From assembly GCF_013179285.1 (NCBI RefSeq), contig NZ_WVNW01000001.1, positions 620,001-684,000 on the forward strand: a stretch of DNA of 64,000 nt. The letters run 5' to 3'. Under the pieces are notes generated by a model. The model was not told the origin of the DNA. It saw nothing but the letters and a program-made list of their open reading frames with translations, and ran no database searches. Of this stretch, positions 1 to 9,114 are shown piece after piece. Numbering within the stretch: the first letter of the stretch is position 1; every line of letters begins with the position of its first letter. The DNA comes from Roseobacter sp. HKCCD6576-2. Its GTDB lineage: Bacteria; Pseudomonadota; Alphaproteobacteria; Rhodobacterales; Rhodobacteraceae. A program made the translations under genes and the position numbers.

Positions 1-185
1 AAATTGGCGCGCACATTGTTGGGCATGGAGCGTAACATCCGTTCCATGGCCTCGGGGATCGTGCTGGAGCCAACCCAAGCGCCGACCACACATGTTTCGA
101 TCGGACCTACGGGGCCTTCACAGGTTTGGGTAAGTGCCGGGCTGGCCAAAGTGGCGGCGAGGATCGCGGGAATGAGCGCGCGCAT
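1..185 (-). CDS. Secreted hypothetical protein, N-terminal part (runs off the left edge)
   Basis: The minus strand reads an open frame from an ATG at 185 to the window edge, about 61 codons. It begins with MRALIPAILAATLASPALTQ, a short Sec-type signal peptide, so the product is probably exported to the periplasm. The mature part has Cys residues in TCEGPVG and ETCVVGAW. An in-frame ATG at 191 is less likely as start because the AAAGG ribosome-binding site sits about 7 nt before 185. The C-terminus is outside the window and I do not recognise the family. Confidence 0.55.
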   Translation of the reverse strand, partial: MRALIPAILAATLASPALTQTCEGPVGPIETCVVGAWVGSSTIPEAMERMLRSMPNNVRAN

Positions 186-244
186 GGGCATCCTTTCAGG
201 TCTTAGATCAGTCTTACATAAGACGCGGATCCTGTCGCCTGCGT

Positions 245-571
245 TCAATCAGTGCCCAATTCGCGCTCCAGAAAGGCTTCAAACGCATCCAGGTTCACCG
301 GTTCGAACTGTCCGAACCCTTGCATCCAGACGGAGGCATCTTTCATCGCGTCTGGATCGAGCTTGCACCACTTTACCCGGCCGCGCTTCTCCTGCGTGAT
401 CAGGCCCGCGCGGGTCAGGATCGTCAGATGTTTGGAAATCGCCGCGAGCGACATCTCAAAAGGCTCGGCCACGTCGGTCACCGCCATATCGTCCTCCAAG
501 AGCATCGATAGAATCTGCCGCCGGGTTGGATCGGCCAGCGCGGCGAATGTGGTGTCGAGACGGTCAGACAT
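245..571 (-). CDS. ArsR-family winged-helix transcriptional regulator
   Basis: A 108-residue protein with the ArsR/SmtB winged-helix fold. DPTRRQILSMLL opens the first helices, MSLAAISKHLTILTRAGLI is the recognition helix region, and KRGRVKWCKLDPDAM forms the wing. There is no obvious CxC metal site, so it resembles the metal-independent ArsR/SdpR group that often controls a neighbouring small-molecule gene. The start MSDRLDTTFAAL is chosen because the domain begins there; the upstream extension has no domain. It is transcribed divergently from the ATP synthase operon. An inverted repeat lies 32 nt upstream of the start and another about 100 nt upstream, both candidate autoregulatory sites. 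The target gene is not evident. Confidence 0.85.
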   Translation of the reverse strand: MSDRLDTTFAALADPTRRQILSMLLEDDMAVTDVAEPFEMSLAAISKHLTILTRAGLITQEKRGRVKWCKLDPDAMKDASVWMQGFGQFEPVNLDAFEAFLERELGTD

Positions 572-603
572 GACGTCGCTTAAACGCAGGCAAGGCCCAA
601 TCG

Positions 604-619
604 TCAACCATTTGGTTGA
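604..619. promoter_or_regulatory. Inverted repeat, probable operator of the ArsR regulator
   Basis: TCAACC-ATTT-GGTTGA has perfect 6-nt arms. It lies just upstream of the ArsR start codon (571), in the leader or promoter. Its form resembles the AACCA...TGGTT operators known for metal-independent ArsR-type regulators, so autoregulation is a reasonable inference. Confidence 0.45.
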
Positions 620-668
620 ATATGGTCTTGGTTGCTGTGTGAGGGGTCGCCTTTGTCGCACGGATATT

Positions 669-688
669 ATATTGAGTAATATCAATAT
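669..688. promoter_or_regulatory. AT-rich inverted repeat between arsR and atpI
   Basis: ATATTGA-GTAATA-TCAATAT has perfect 7-nt arms in a markedly AT-rich pocket of a GC-rich region. It lies between the divergent arsR and atpI genes and about 30 bp before the proposed atp promoter. It could be a second regulator site or a promoter element of arsR. Confidence 0.4.
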
Positions 689-720
689 CTTATGGACTAC
701 GTGAGAGCGTCTTTCGCGCG

Positions 721-749
721 TTGACTCTGATCCCTGCGCGGCCTAGCTT
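721..749 (+). promoter_or_regulatory. Candidate sigma-70 promoter of the atp operon
   Basis: TTGACT at 721-726 and TAGCTT at 744-749 are separated by 17 bp, about 30 nt before the atpI start. This is a good housekeeping-type match, but it is only a pattern call. Confidence 0.4.
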
Positions 750-779
750 CCGCCCGAACCTCAAAGGGGTGTCCTGCCG

Positions 780-1097
780 ATGCCTGACCAGCCTGATCCC
801 GACCGCCTCAAGGCACTCGAGGAGCGGCTGGCCAAAGCAAAAGGCACGCAGGAGCCGAAGCCCCATATGGAGGAACATTATTCTCAGGCGCAGATGGCCT
901 GGCGGATGGTGATAGAGTTGGTGGCCGGTCTCGGGATCGGATTTGGCATCGGCTACGGGTTGGACGTTCTCTTGGGCACCCAACCTTGGTTGATGGTGGT
1001 GTTTACGCTTCTCGGCTTCATCGCCGGGGTGAAGACGATGATCCGCTCCGCGCAGGAAATGCAGCGCGGGGCAGAGGCGAAAGACAAAGGGGAATAA
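780..1097 (+). CDS. atpI: ATP synthase protein I (AtpI)
   Basis: A 105-residue membrane protein. The N-terminal third is charged and hydrophilic; two transmembrane helices follow (roughly residues 42-62, [20 protein letters not shown], and 68-88, [18 protein letters not shown]), then a charged tail. AtpI is an assembly factor, thought to help c-ring assembly or Mg transport, and is not part of the finished enzyme. It is the first gene of the Fo operon; atpB begins 3 nt after its stop, so the two are likely translated together. Its length and position are typical of alphaproteobacteria. Confidence 0.9.
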   Translation: MPDQPDPDRLKALEERLAKAKGTQEPKPHMEEHYSQAQMAWRMVIELVAGLGIGFGIGYGLDVLLGTQPWLMVVFTLLGFIAGVKTMIRSAQEMQRGAEAKDKGE

Positions 1098-1100
1098 GAC

Positions 1101-1961
1101 GTGGCAGCGGATACGAACGCATCGGCAGAAACCAAACCAGCTTCTGGCGGGTCGGGTAAGATCATCGCCTATGGTCTGATCGCGGTAGCTGCGGTTCTGT
1201 TTATCCTCGGCCTGATGGACGACTATGAGAGTGGTCTTTCGATCCACCCGATGGATCAGTTCATCGTCGCGCCCTTCTTTGGCGGCGACACCGTGCATTG
1301 GTACACGGTGAGCAACACGACGGTCTGGATGGGTCTAGCGATCTTGGCGGTTGTCCTGCTGATGGTGGTCGGCACCCGCGGGCGTGCTGTGATCCCAAGC
1401 CGGGCGCAGTCGATCGCCGAGCTGGCCTATGGTTTCGTCCGCAAGATGGTGGAAGACGTGGCGGGCAAGGACGCGCTGCCGTATTTCCCGTATATCTTCA
1501 CGCTGTTCCTCTTCATCCTCTGCGCCAACTTCCTGGGCCTGATCCCCGGCAGCTTTACCTCGACATCGCATATCGCGGTGACTGCCGTAATGGCCGCCGC
1601 CGTCTTCATCACCGTGACGCTGCTGGGCTTCATCAAAAACGGCGCTGGGTTCCTCAGCCTGTTCTGGGTCTCCTCCGCGCCGCTGGTGCTGCGCCCGATC
1701 CTCGCTGTGATCGAGTTGATCTCTTACTTCGTGCGCCCCGTGAGCCACTCCATTCGTTTGGCCGGCAACGTCATGGCGGGCCACGCGGTTTTGAAAGTGT
1801 TTGCCGGGTTTGCCGGTGCGCTTGGCGCCGGTGCCGTGGCGCCGATCATCGGCGTTGTTGCAATCTACGGGCTGGAGGTGCTTGTGAGCGCGATCCAGGC
1901 CTATGTGTTCACCATTCTGACCTGCGTCTATCTGAAAGACGCGCTTCACCCGCATCACTAA
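1101..1961 (+). CDS. atpB: F0F1 ATP synthase subunit a
   Basis: Subunit a forms the proton half-channels beside the c-ring. The conserved arginine that faces the c-ring carboxylate is visible in [13 protein letters not shown] (Arg219), and the family segment [16 protein letters not shown] is at about 104-119. The GTG start at 1101 gives 286 residues, some 35 longer than usual. The extra N-terminus holds an additional hydrophobic stretch (about residues 21-39). An internal ATG at Met39 would give the usual length, with [10 protein letters not shown] near the N-terminus. Either the protein has an extra helix or the true start is internal; I give the longer form because it is continuous with atpI. 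Confidence 0.93.
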   Translation: MAADTNASAETKPASGGSGKIIAYGLIAVAAVLFILGLMDDYESGLSIHPMDQFIVAPFFGGDTVHWYTVSNTTVWMGLAILAVVLLMVVGTRGRAVIPSRAQSIAELAYGFVRKMVEDVAGKDALPYFPYIFTLFLFILCANFLGLIPGSFTSTSHIAVTAVMAAAVFITVTLLGFIKNGAGFLSLFWVSSAPLVLRPILAVIELISYFVRPVSHSIRLAGNVMAGHAVLKVFAGFAGALGAGAVAPIIGVVAIYGLEVLVSAIQAYVFTILTCVYLKDALHPHH

Positions 1962-2019
1962 CGCGGGTCTGGTCAGGGTTCAGAAATCTCAGCCAATTCC
2001 AACGTAAGGAGAAACGAAT

Positions 2020-2256
2020 ATGGAAGGCGATATCGCAAACATGGGTCAATTCATCGGTGCAGGTCTGGCCGCGATCGGTTCGGGCGCCGCTGCTATCGGT
2101 GTGGGCCACGTGGCCGGTAACTTCCTGGCGGGCGCGCTGCGCAATCCGTCGGCTGCCGCTGGTCAGACCGCGACGCTCTTCATCGGCATCGCATTCGCAG
2201 AAGCGCTCGGGATCTTCGCATTCCTCGTCGCTCTGCTGCTGATGTTCGCCGTCTAA
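2020..2256 (+). CDS. atpE: F0F1 ATP synthase subunit c
   Basis: A 78-residue hairpin of two transmembrane helices that builds the rotating c-ring. The polar loop carries the conserved Arg-Asn-Pro at 41-43, and the proton-binding carboxylate is Glu61 in the second helix ([11 protein letters not shown]). The glycine/alanine-rich first helix ([15 protein letters not shown]) is typical. A strong AAGGAG lies 9 nt before the ATG, in keeping with the high copy number of this subunit. It sits third in the Fo operon. Confidence 0.97.
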   Translation: MEGDIANMGQFIGAGLAAIGSGAAAIGVGHVAGNFLAGALRNPSAAAGQTATLFIGIAFAEALGIFAFLVALLLMFAV

Positions 2257-2334
2257 GCCACCCGAACCTTCCTTACGCCCGGGTCATCCGCAATGGCGGG
2301 TGGCCCGGTGTAATCCCGGTTCCAGGAGGATAAG

Positions 2335-2871
2335 ATGGCCGACGAAGCGCACGGAGCTGCTGACGCCGCGCCCGGCATGCCACAGCTCGATTTTTCGACT
2401 TTCCCGAACCAGATCTTCTGGCTCGTGGTCACGCTTGTCGTGATTTACCTGGTCCTGTCGCGCATCGCGCTGCCCCGGATCAGCGCGGTTCTGGCCGAGA
2501 GGCAGGGAACCATTACCAATGATTTGGCCGCCGCCGAGGACCTGAAACGCCAGGCCACCGAAGCGGAAGAGGCTTATAACAAGGCGCTTGCCGATGCCCG
2601 CGCCGAGGCGCAAGAGATCATCGCCGCGACGCGCGTCGAGATCCAGGCCGAGTTGGATGAGGCGACCGCGCATGCGGATGCCGAGATCGCCGCGAAGGCC
2701 AGCGAAAGTGAAGCCCGGATCGGTGAAATCCGTGCCGGTGCGCTGCAAAGCGTTGAAGAAGTGGCGCGCGACACGGCGGTTGAGATCGTCGGGGCTCTGT
2801 CTTCGGGTGCGGCGGACGCATCCGCCGTTGAAGCGGCGGTGGCCGAACGGATGAGAGGAGGCACCCAATGA
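2335..2871 (+). CDS. F0F1 ATP synthase subunit b' (AtpG/AtpF2)
   Basis: A 178-residue peripheral-stalk subunit. One transmembrane helix near residues 25-45 ([20 protein letters not shown]) is followed by a long Ala/Glu/Arg-rich coiled coil. Organisms with two different b-type genes, mainly photosynthetic bacteria and alphaproteobacteria, build a b-b' heterodimer stator. An AGGAGG precedes the start. Its stop overlaps the start of the next gene in an ATGA, which indicates translational coupling with subunit b. The symbol varies between annotations (atpG or atpF'), so none is assigned. Confidence 0.93.
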   Translation: MADEAHGAADAAPGMPQLDFSTFPNQIFWLVVTLVVIYLVLSRIALPRISAVLAERQGTITNDLAAAEDLKRQATEAEEAYNKALADARAEAQEIIAATRVEIQAELDEATAHADAEIAAKASESEARIGEIRAGALQSVEEVARDTAVEIVGALSSGAADASAVEAAVAERMRGGTQ

Positions 2872-3437
2872 TGCGTCTTGTGACTCTCGTGGCGGTCCTT
2901 CTGGCCGGTCCTGCCTTGGCTGCTGACGAATATGGCGGCTATGGGTTCACCTCGCTTTTCAACACCGACTTCGTGGTGCTGATCGGCTTCCTGCTGTTCC
3001 TCGCGATCCTGTTCTATTTCAACGTGCCGTCTCTGTTGGGCGGGTTGTTGGACAAACGCGCGGAGCAGATCAAAGCCGATATCGATGAGGCCCGTGCCCT
3101 GCGTGAAGAAGCGCAGACGATTCTGGCGTCTTACGAGCGTAAGCAACGGGAAGTGGCCGAGCAATCGGAGCGGATCGTGGCGGCCGCGCGTGAAGATGCG
3201 GCGGCGGCTGCGGAGCAGGCGAAAGAGGATTTGAAAGCCTCGATCGCGCGCCGCTTGCAAGCCGCGGAAGAGCAAATCGCCAGCGCCGAGCAGTCGGCTG
3301 TTCGCGATGTCCGGGATCGGGCCGTGGAAGTGGCGATTGCCGCAGCGGCGCAGGTGATCGCGGCGCAGACCACTGCGGCGCAGGCCAACAAACTGATCGA
3401 CAGCGCGATTGCGGATGTCGAGGCGAAGCTGCACTAA
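2868..3437 (+). CDS. atpF: F0F1 ATP synthase subunit b
   Basis: A 189-residue peripheral-stalk subunit. It begins with a signal-peptide-like segment ([19 protein letters not shown]), then a transmembrane helix near 33-52 ([18 protein letters not shown]), then a charged coiled coil ([19 protein letters not shown]). The leader-like N-terminus before the anchor helix is seen in other Rhodobacterales b subunits and may be removed. It is the last gene of the Fo operon; a hairpin terminator follows. The F1 genes are not here, which fits the split operons of alphaproteobacteria. Confidence 0.95.
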   Translation: MMRLVTLVAVLLAGPALAADEYGGYGFTSLFNTDFVVLIGFLLFLAILFYFNVPSLLGGLLDKRAEQIKADIDEARALREEAQTILASYERKQREVAEQSERIVAAAREDAAAAAEQAKEDLKASIARRLQAAEEQIASAEQSAVRDVRDRAVEVAIAAAAQVIAAQTTAAQANKLIDSAIADVEAKLH

Positions 3438-3464
3438 GCGGCACTGACCGAATTTGATATGCAG

Positions 3465-3494
3465 AGGCCCTGGCAGATCGCCGGGGCCTTTGCT
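3465..3494 (+). terminator. Rho-independent terminator of the atp operon
   Basis: A 10-bp stem with one mismatch (arms 3465-3474 and 3480-3489, loop AGATC) is followed by TTGCTTTT. It lies 27 nt after the atpF stop, between convergent genes, and may also help end transcription of the opposing peptidase gene. Confidence 0.75.
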
Positions 3495-3502
3495 TTTGCG
3501 GG

Positions 3503-4489
3503 TCAGGTGCCGAACTTGTCGGACCAGCACGGCATCACATCGCCCGGCGCCGGGCGGGCGTGATAGACGCCCCGCGCGATCGCGCGCGACAAACAGAGCG
3601 CGGCGGCATGGCCCAAGCGAAGCAGATCGGCCTCTGCTTCTTCTAGGGGTTGCGCACCGGTGGCGGCGGTAAAGACGAGATCGCCATCCATCGGCGTGTG
3701 GCTGGGGTAGATCGCGCGGGCCATTCCGTCATGGGCGGCCACCGCCATGCGTTTGGCCTGCGCTTGGGTCAGGGCGGCGTTGGTGGCGACAATCGCGATT
3801 GTCGTCGCCTGACCACCGCCTTTGATCGGTGCGGGCGCGGCGGGATCAAAACTCGGGGCCGGGCCGAACTCGCCGAACTCCGCATCAAACTCAAACGGCG
3901 CGGCCCAGAACTGTGGCCCCTCGCCAACTGTCACCCGGCCAAGCGCGTTGACCGCAACCAAAGCGCCAACCGTATAGGGGCCATGCTGCAAGGAGGCGGA
4001 GCCAAGCCCGCCTTTCAGATCTGCGATCAAAGCGCCTGTGCCCGCGCCAACACTGCCTAGTTCGAAGTCGCGCGACGCGGCAGAGAGCGCCTCCGCGCCA
4101 AGACGCTTATATGGGTTCTCGGGCCAGTCTTTGTTCCCGCCATTGATCAGATCGAAGAGGATCGCACCGGGCACAATCGGCACCCGTTGATCGCCGACGG
4201 GGAAGCCGCGGCCTTGCGCCCGAAGCGCATCGGCCACGCCCGAGGCTGCATCCAACCCAAAGGCCGAGCCGCCGGAGAGCACCAGAGCGTCGACCTCCTG
4301 CACCGTCTTGTCCGGTGCGAGCAGATCAGTCTCCCGCGTCCCAGGCGCGCCGCCCATCACATGCACCGCAGCGGTGAACGGAGCCTCGCCGACCATCACC
4401 GTGGTGCCGGTCTTGATGCCGTCATCCTGCGCGTTGCCGACGCGCAGGCCAGGTACATCCGTGATCAGGTTCTTGGCTCCAGGTCGCAT
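3503..4489 (-). CDS. P1 (DmpA/NylC-type) family peptidase
   Basis: A 328-residue member of the peptidase S58/DmpA group, N-terminal-nucleophile hydrolases that self-cleave into two chains and release N-terminal or beta-amino residues from peptides and amides. Family segments are ITDVPGLRVGNAQD at the N-terminus, ALVLSGGSAFGLDAASGV near 95, and IVATNAALTQAQAKRMA, the likely nucleophile region, where the Thr of ATNA is the best candidate. I read the ATG at 4489 as start because GGAG lies 8 nt upstream; the TTG before it does not have this. It ends the operon SDR - peptidase behind the dipeptide transporter genes, so it probably acts on imported peptides. Confidence 0.85.
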   Translation of the reverse strand: MRPGAKNLITDVPGLRVGNAQDDGIKTGTTVMVGEAPFTAAVHVMGGAPGTRETDLLAPDKTVQEVDALVLSGGSAFGLDAASGVADALRAQGRGFPVGDQRVPIVPGAILFDLINGGNKDWPENPYKRLGAEALSAASRDFELGSVGAGTGALIADLKGGLGSASLQHGPYTVGALVAVNALGRVTVGEGPQFWAAPFEFDAEFGEFGPAPSFDPAAPAPIKGGGQATTIAIVATNAALTQAQAKRMAVAAHDGMARAIYPSHTPMDGDLVFTAATGAQPLEEAEADLLRLGHAAALCLSRAIARGVYHARPAPGDVMPCWSDKFGT

Positions 4490-4515
4490 CAAGGTCTCTC
4501 CGGTTTTGCTGCGGT

Positions 4516-5256
4516 TCAGATGCAGCGCCCGCCATCCACTTCCATTGCAACGCCGGTGATCATGCTCGCTTCATCCGAGCAGAGATAGAGCGCGGCATTG
4601 CCCATATCCTCGGGCGTTGAAAATCGACCAAGCGGGATTGTCGCCAGGAACTTCGCGCGGATTTCGGGCGTGTCCTCGCCCATGAAGCTTTTTAGAAGCG
4701 GCGTTTCCCCCGCGACGGGGTTCAAGGCGTTCACCCGAATGCCCGAGGGCGCCAGCTCCACGGCCATGGCTTTGGTCGCGGTGATCATCCAGCCTTTGGA
4801 TGCATTGTACCAGTTGAGCCGGGGGCGGGGCGAGACGCCAGCGGTCGAGGCAATGTTCAAGATCGCACCCTTTCCGGCCTGTTTCATCGCTGGCACGATC
4901 TCGCGCGCGGTCAGATAGACCGATTTCGCGTTCACCGCCAAAACCCGGTCGAAGTCCGCCTCGCTGACCTCCTCCAAAGGGGTCGGCAGATGGGTCACTC
5001 CCGCATTGTTCACCAGGATGTCGATCTGCCCCCAGGTGTCCATCGCGGCCTTGGACATCGTAGCGACCGATGCGCCGTCGGAGACATCCACAACCTTGGC
5101 GATCCCACCGATCTGCGAGGCGACGCTCTCCGCCGCTTTGCCATTGATATCGGCCACCATGACCGCGGCCCCTTCACGGGCAAAGGCTTGCGCGATACCT
5201 GCCCCAAAGCCGGAGCCAGCGCCCGTTATGATCGCGGTTTTGCCCTCAAGCCTCAT
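4516..5256 (-). CDS. SDR family NAD(P)-dependent oxidoreductase
   Basis: A 246-residue classical short-chain dehydrogenase. The cofactor motif TGAGSGFG is at 11-18, NNAG at 83-86, and the catalytic Ser137, Tyr150 and Lys154 (YNASK) are present. Asp36 after the second strand (MVADING) favours NAD over NADP. The C-terminal MEVDGGRCI is typical of the 3-oxoacyl/3-hydroxyacyl group. The ATG at 5256 has GGAG at 6 nt; two upstream in-frame ATGs lack spacing. It lies 15 nt behind the aldehyde dehydrogenase gene and 26 nt before the peptidase, so all three are probably one operon. The substrate is unknown. Confidence 0.9.
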   Translation of the reverse strand: MRLEGKTAIITGAGSGFGAGIAQAFAREGAAVMVADINGKAAESVASQIGGIAKVVDVSDGASVATMSKAAMDTWGQIDILVNNAGVTHLPTPLEEVSEADFDRVLAVNAKSVYLTAREIVPAMKQAGKGAILNIASTAGVSPRPRLNWYNASKGWMITATKAMAVELAPSGIRVNALNPVAGETPLLKSFMGEDTPEIRAKFLATIPLGRFSTPEDMGNAALYLCSDEASMITGVAMEVDGGRCI

Positions 5257-5271
5257 ACTCATCTCCATCCC

Positions 5272-6717
5272 TTACCCATGCCACGCCGCCACGGTCTTCA
5301 ACGTGGAAAACCCATACAGCGCCTCGAAGCCCTTCTCGCGACCATGGCCGGATTTGCCGACCCCGCCAAAGGGCAGTTCGACGCCGCCCGCGGCCCCATA
5401 GTTGTTCAAGAAAACTTGGCCCGCGCGGAGTTGCTTTGCCAGCCGCATCTGCCGACCGCCATCCGCAGACCAGACCGAGGCGACCAGACCGTAATCCGTG
5501 CCATTGGCGATCTCGATAGCGTGGTCCTCGTCTCGGAAGGGCAGGATAACCTGAACCGGGCCAAAGATCTCTTCCTGCGCCAGAGGATGATCCGGCGCGA
5601 GGCCGGTGAGGAGGGTTGGGCGGAGGTAATGACCACTTGCGGGGGCGTCTTCCGCGATACTGCCCTGGGCCAGAATCTGGCTGGCGTCTGCCCGTGCGAG
5701 ATAGGATTGCACGATCTCTTTCTGACGCTCTGAGATCAACGGGCCGACGTGCAAATCCGCGCTGGCGGGTCCTACGGTGAGCGCTTGATAGGCGGCGGCC
5801 ATCCGGGCGCAAACCTCGTCATAGAGCGGTTCTTCCACCAAAATGCGCGACGAGGCCGAACAGGTCTGCCCGGCGTTCTGAATGCCCGCGTTGACCAGGA
5901 ACGGCAGGGCGCGGTCCAGATCGGCGTCGGCAAAGACCAGTTGTGGAGATTTGCCGCCCAACTCCAGGGTGACGGGCACCACGTTTTCCGCCGCAGCCGT
6001 CTGGATCAGTCGACCGGTGCCGACCGACCCGGTGAAGGAGATATGCTGCACACCGGGATGTGCCGACAGTGCCGCGCCAGCTTCCGCGCCCAGACCGGGC
6101 ACAACATTGAGGGCACCTGCAGGGAGTCCTGCTTGATGGGCCAAATCGGCGAAAGCCAGCGCTGTCAAACACGCTTCTTCCGCCGGCTTCAAGACGCAGG
6201 CATTGCCCATGGCCAGCGCCGCGCCAACCGAGCGGCCGATGATTTGCATTGGGTAGTTCCACGGCACGATATGGCCGGTGACGCCGTGCGGTTCGCGCAA
6301 ACTATAGACGGTGAATCCATCCTGAAACGGGATCGTCTGCCCCATCACCTTGTCGGCGGCACCGGCGTAGAATTCCATATAGCGTGCCAGGGCGATGGCA
6401 TCATTTCGAGCCTGGGTCAGTGGTTTGCCGACATCTTGCGCCTCCATTGCCGCGAGCGCCTCGGTTTTTTCCTGCACCAGAGCGCCAAGGCGTGCCAGGA
6501 TACGACCCCGTTCAAAGGCAGGCATGCGGCCCCATTCGCCGTCGAGCGCGGCTTGCGCGGCGTCCACCGCGGCGTCGATATCGGCCTTGGTACCGCGTGC
6601 GATTTGGCCGATGGTTTCACCCGTTGAGGGGTCTTCCACCGGCAACGTCCCACCATTGGCGGGGCTGCGCCAGGCGCCCCCGATAAACACCTTTGCGGTG
6701 TCAAACCAAAGCGTCAC
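5272..6717 (-). CDS. NAD(P)-dependent aldehyde dehydrogenase
   Basis: A 481-residue aldehyde dehydrogenase oxidising an aldehyde to its acid. Catalytic residues are Asn154 (PWNYP), Lys177, Glu252 (LELGGKSPQ) and the nucleophile Cys286 (NAGQTCSAS). The nearest named groups are betaine- and aminobutyraldehyde-type dehydrogenases, but I cannot fix the substrate. The GTG start at 6717 has AGGAG 7 nt upstream and lies inside the last codons of the ABC ATPase gene (17-nt overlap), so it is coupled to the transporter operon. Its partner SDR could make the aldehyde from an alcohol released from an imported compound. Confidence 0.92.
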   Translation of the reverse strand: MTLWFDTAKVFIGGAWRSPANGGTLPVEDPSTGETIGQIARGTKADIDAAVDAAQAALDGEWGRMPAFERGRILARLGALVQEKTEALAAMEAQDVGKPLTQARNDAIALARYMEFYAGAADKVMGQTIPFQDGFTVYSLREPHGVTGHIVPWNYPMQIIGRSVGAALAMGNACVLKPAEEACLTALAFADLAHQAGLPAGALNVVPGLGAEAGAALSAHPGVQHISFTGSVGTGRLIQTAAAENVVPVTLELGGKSPQLVFADADLDRALPFLVNAGIQNAGQTCSASSRILVEEPLYDEVCARMAAAYQALTVGPASADLHVGPLISERQKEIVQSYLARADASQILAQGSIAEDAPASGHYLRPTLLTGLAPDHPLAQEEIFGPVQVILPFRDEDHAIEIANGTDYGLVASVWSADGGRQMRLAKQLRAGQVFLNNYGAAGGVELPFGGVGKSGHGREKGFEALYGFSTLKTVAAWHG

Positions 6718-8293
6718 GAGGCGTCTCCTTTGCGATGTCGAGCACTGGCGCGGCGGCCAATAGCTTCTGGGTGTATGAGTGGCGGGGCGCGCTGAACACG
6801 GTTTCGGTGTCGCCCTCTTCCACGATTTTTCCGGCTTGCATCACCAATACCCGATCAGTGATCGCGCGGACCACGGTCAGATCGTGGCTGATGAAAAGGT
6901 AGCTCAGCTTCAGCCGTTCCTGAAGGTCGGCCAACAGGTCGAGTATCCGCGCCCGGACCGAGACATCGAGGGCCGAGACCGCCTCATCCAGCACAATGAT
7001 ATCGGGATGGGTGATCAAGGCGCGGGCAATTGCGATCCGCTGCCGCTGCCCACCGGAAAACTCATGTGGATATTTCGTCATATCATCGGGCGAAAGCTGC
7101 ACCGCGCTGAGCGCCTCGGCGACCCGATCCCGCCGTTCGGCCCCCCTTGGTGGCGTCGGCATCAAATGGAAGGGTTCGGCCACCAATCGCTCCACCCGCC
7201 AGCGCGGATTGAAGCTGCCATAGGGATCCTGAAACACCACCTGAATGCCAGAGCGGAGCGCGTTTGGCATCTCGGGGCCGACCTCTTTGCCAAAGGCAGT
7301 GATGGCCCCGCCTTGCACCGGCTCCAAACCCAGGATCGCGCGGGTCAGCGTTGACTTCCCGCAGCCGCTTTCGCCCACCAGCCCGAGGCTTTCCCCCGCA
7401 TGGAGGTCGAAACTCACGCCATCCACGGCGCGCACGGGTGCGCCGCGCTGAATGAGTCCGTTGCGCCGTCCTGGATACGTTCGCACCACATCCCGCACCT
7501 GCAAAAGCGGCTCGGGTGCGGCCTGATCCTGCCGTTCTGGCTGGTGCGACGACGCCTCGAAAAGCGCGCGCGTATAGGGATGCCGTTGCTCCCGCAGCAC
7601 GTCGGCCGTCGGTCCTTGCTCCACAATCTGACCGGTTTGCATCACCGCGATCCGATCGGCCATATCGGCCACGACGGCCAGATCATGGGTGATCAGCAGG
7701 AGTGACATGTCCTCCTCCGCGACCAGCTCTTTCAGGAGATCGAGGATTTGGGCCTGGGTTGTGACATCCAGTGCCGTTGTGGGCTCATCTGCAATCAGGA
7801 GCCGGGGATGAAGCGCGATCGCTGCGGCGATGCAGACCCGCTGCCGCTGCCCGCCCGAGAGCTCATGCGGGTAGCTGTCCATCCCGATATGAGAGAGCCC
7901 GACGCGGTCTAGCCGATCCCGGGCAATGCGTCGCGCCTCCGACGGTCTCGCGGCCTGGTGGATCAGAAGCGTCTCGGCCACCTGATCGCCAATGGTCTGC
8001 ACCGGGTTCAGGGCGGTCATCGGTTCTTGAAAGATCATGCTCAACTCATTGCCGCGCAGGGCACACATTTGAGCTTCGGATTGGGTCAATAGGTCGATTT
8101 CATCCAGGCGCGCTTGTCCCGCGAGTTCTGCGCCATCCGGCAAAAGTTGCATCAGCCCCAAAGCGGTCATCGATTTGCCGGAGCCGCTTTCGCCCACAAG
8201 GCCGAAAATCTCGCCTTTGCCAATTTGCAGCGACACGTCCGACAGGATGGGCGTGCCATGGATCGTAAGGTTGAGGCGTTCAATCTCGATCAT
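6701..8293 (-). CDS. Fused dipeptide/oligopeptide ABC transporter ATP-binding protein (DppD-DppF type)
   Basis: A 530-residue protein with two complete ABC ATPase halves in one chain. Half one has Walker A GESGSGKS near 34-41, signature LSGGQ at 145-149 and Walker B LLIADEP. Half two has Walker A GESGCGKS near 308-315, signature FSGGQ at 412-416 and IIVLDEA. Each half ends with the short oligopeptide-transporter tail ([25 protein letters not shown]). Such DppDF (GsiA/YejF-like) fusions power nickel/peptide-family importers. It overlaps the permease gene by an ATGA. It works with the two permeases upstream and probably with the binding protein at 14324-15796. Confidence 0.95.
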   Translation of the reverse strand: MIEIERLNLTIHGTPILSDVSLQIGKGEIFGLVGESGSGKSMTALGLMQLLPDGAELAGQARLDEIDLLTQSEAQMCALRGNELSMIFQEPMTALNPVQTIGDQVAETLLIHQAARPSEARRIARDRLDRVGLSHIGMDSYPHELSGGQRQRVCIAAAIALHPRLLIADEPTTALDVTTQAQILDLLKELVAEEDMSLLLITHDLAVVADMADRIAVMQTGQIVEQGPTADVLREQRHPYTRALFEASSHQPERQDQAAPEPLLQVRDVVRTYPGRRNGLIQRGAPVRAVDGVSFDLHAGESLGLVGESGCGKSTLTRAILGLEPVQGGAITAFGKEVGPEMPNALRSGIQVVFQDPYGSFNPRWRVERLVAEPFHLMPTPPRGAERRDRVAEALSAVQLSPDDMTKYPHEFSGGQRQRIAIARALITHPDIIVLDEAVSALDVSVRARILDLLADLQERLKLSYLFISHDLTVVRAITDRVLVMQAGKIVEEGDTETVFSAPRHSYTQKLLAAAPVLDIAKETPRDALV

Positions 8294-9114
8294 CCGCGCC
8301 CCCTTCTCAATCGCGGATCAAGCAAGTCGCGCAAGCCGTCCCCCATGAGATTCAACCCCAACACCATCAGGACAATCGCCAGACCGGGGAGCACAGCCAA
8401 CATCGGGTGGGTGTAGATCATCGTCTGTGCTTCGGCCAACATGCGCCCCCAAGATGGCGTCGGCGGCTGCGCACCCAGGCCGACATAGGAGAGCGCGGCC
8501 TCGGCCAAGATACCGAGCGAAAACTGGATCGTCGCCTGCACGATCAACAGATTGGCGATATTGGGCCGAATATGTTCGGCGCTGATCCTGAGCTTGCCCT
8601 TGCCGGCAGTCCGCGCCGCAAGGATGTAATCGAGGGTCCAGAGCGACAGTGCACCACCGCGTGCGACTCGGGCGAAAACAGGGATGTTGAAAATCCCGAT
8701 GGCCAGGATTGCGTTGAGCGCCGAGGGGCCGAACACCGCCGTAATCAGGATCGCGATGACAAGGCTAGGGAAGGCAAAGATCAGGTCGTTGCCGCGCATG
8801 ATGACCTCATCCAAGAGGCTGCCGCGCGTTGCAGCGGCGGCGAGGCCAAGTGGCACGCCAAGCACAATGCCGATGCCGACAGCGACCAGCGCGACCGCGA
8901 TCGAGGTGCGGGCGCCGACCATGAGCATCGAAAGGATATCCCGACCGAATTGGTCCGTGCCCAACACAAATGCGCCGCCCGCGGGTTGTAGCCGGTTGGC
9001 GATGACCAGATTGGTCACGTCATGCGGGACCCAGAGGAAACTGACCAAGGCCGCGAGCAGAAACACGGCTGACACCGCTGCGCCAAAGATCAAGGAGGCA
9101 GGCAAACGGCTCAT
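8290..9114 (-). CDS. Peptide ABC transporter permease (DppC type)
   Basis: A 274-residue inner-membrane permease of the DppC/OppC group with about six transmembrane helices. The N-terminal periplasmic segment contains the typical GTDQFGRDILSMLMVGARTSI. The ATPase-contact EAA loop is visible as AEAALSYVGLGAQPPTPSWGRML. The stop overlaps the ATPase start (ATGA) and the start overlaps the DppB-type stop (ATGA), so the three transporter genes are strictly coupled. Confidence 0.95.
   Translation of the reverse strand: MSRLPASLIFGAAVSAVFLLAALVSFLWVPHDVTNLVIANRLQPAGGAFVLGTDQFGRDILSMLMVGARTSIAVALVAVGIGIVLGVPLGLAAAATRGSLLDEVIMRGNDLIFAFPSLVIAILITAVFGPSALNAILAIGIFNIPVFARVARGGALSLWTLDYILAARTAGKGKLRISAEHIRPNIANLLIVQATIQFSLGILAEAALSYVGLGAQPPTPSWGRMLAEAQTMIYTHPMLAVLPGLAIVLMVLGLNLMGDGLRDLLDPRLRRGRG

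Noticed and set aside
2574-3530. Long open frame (318 codons) on the minus strand opposite atpF and atpF'
   Set aside because: It lies antisense to clearly conserved genes and its translation is Arg/His-rich low-complexity, as expected from GC-rich codon shadows.
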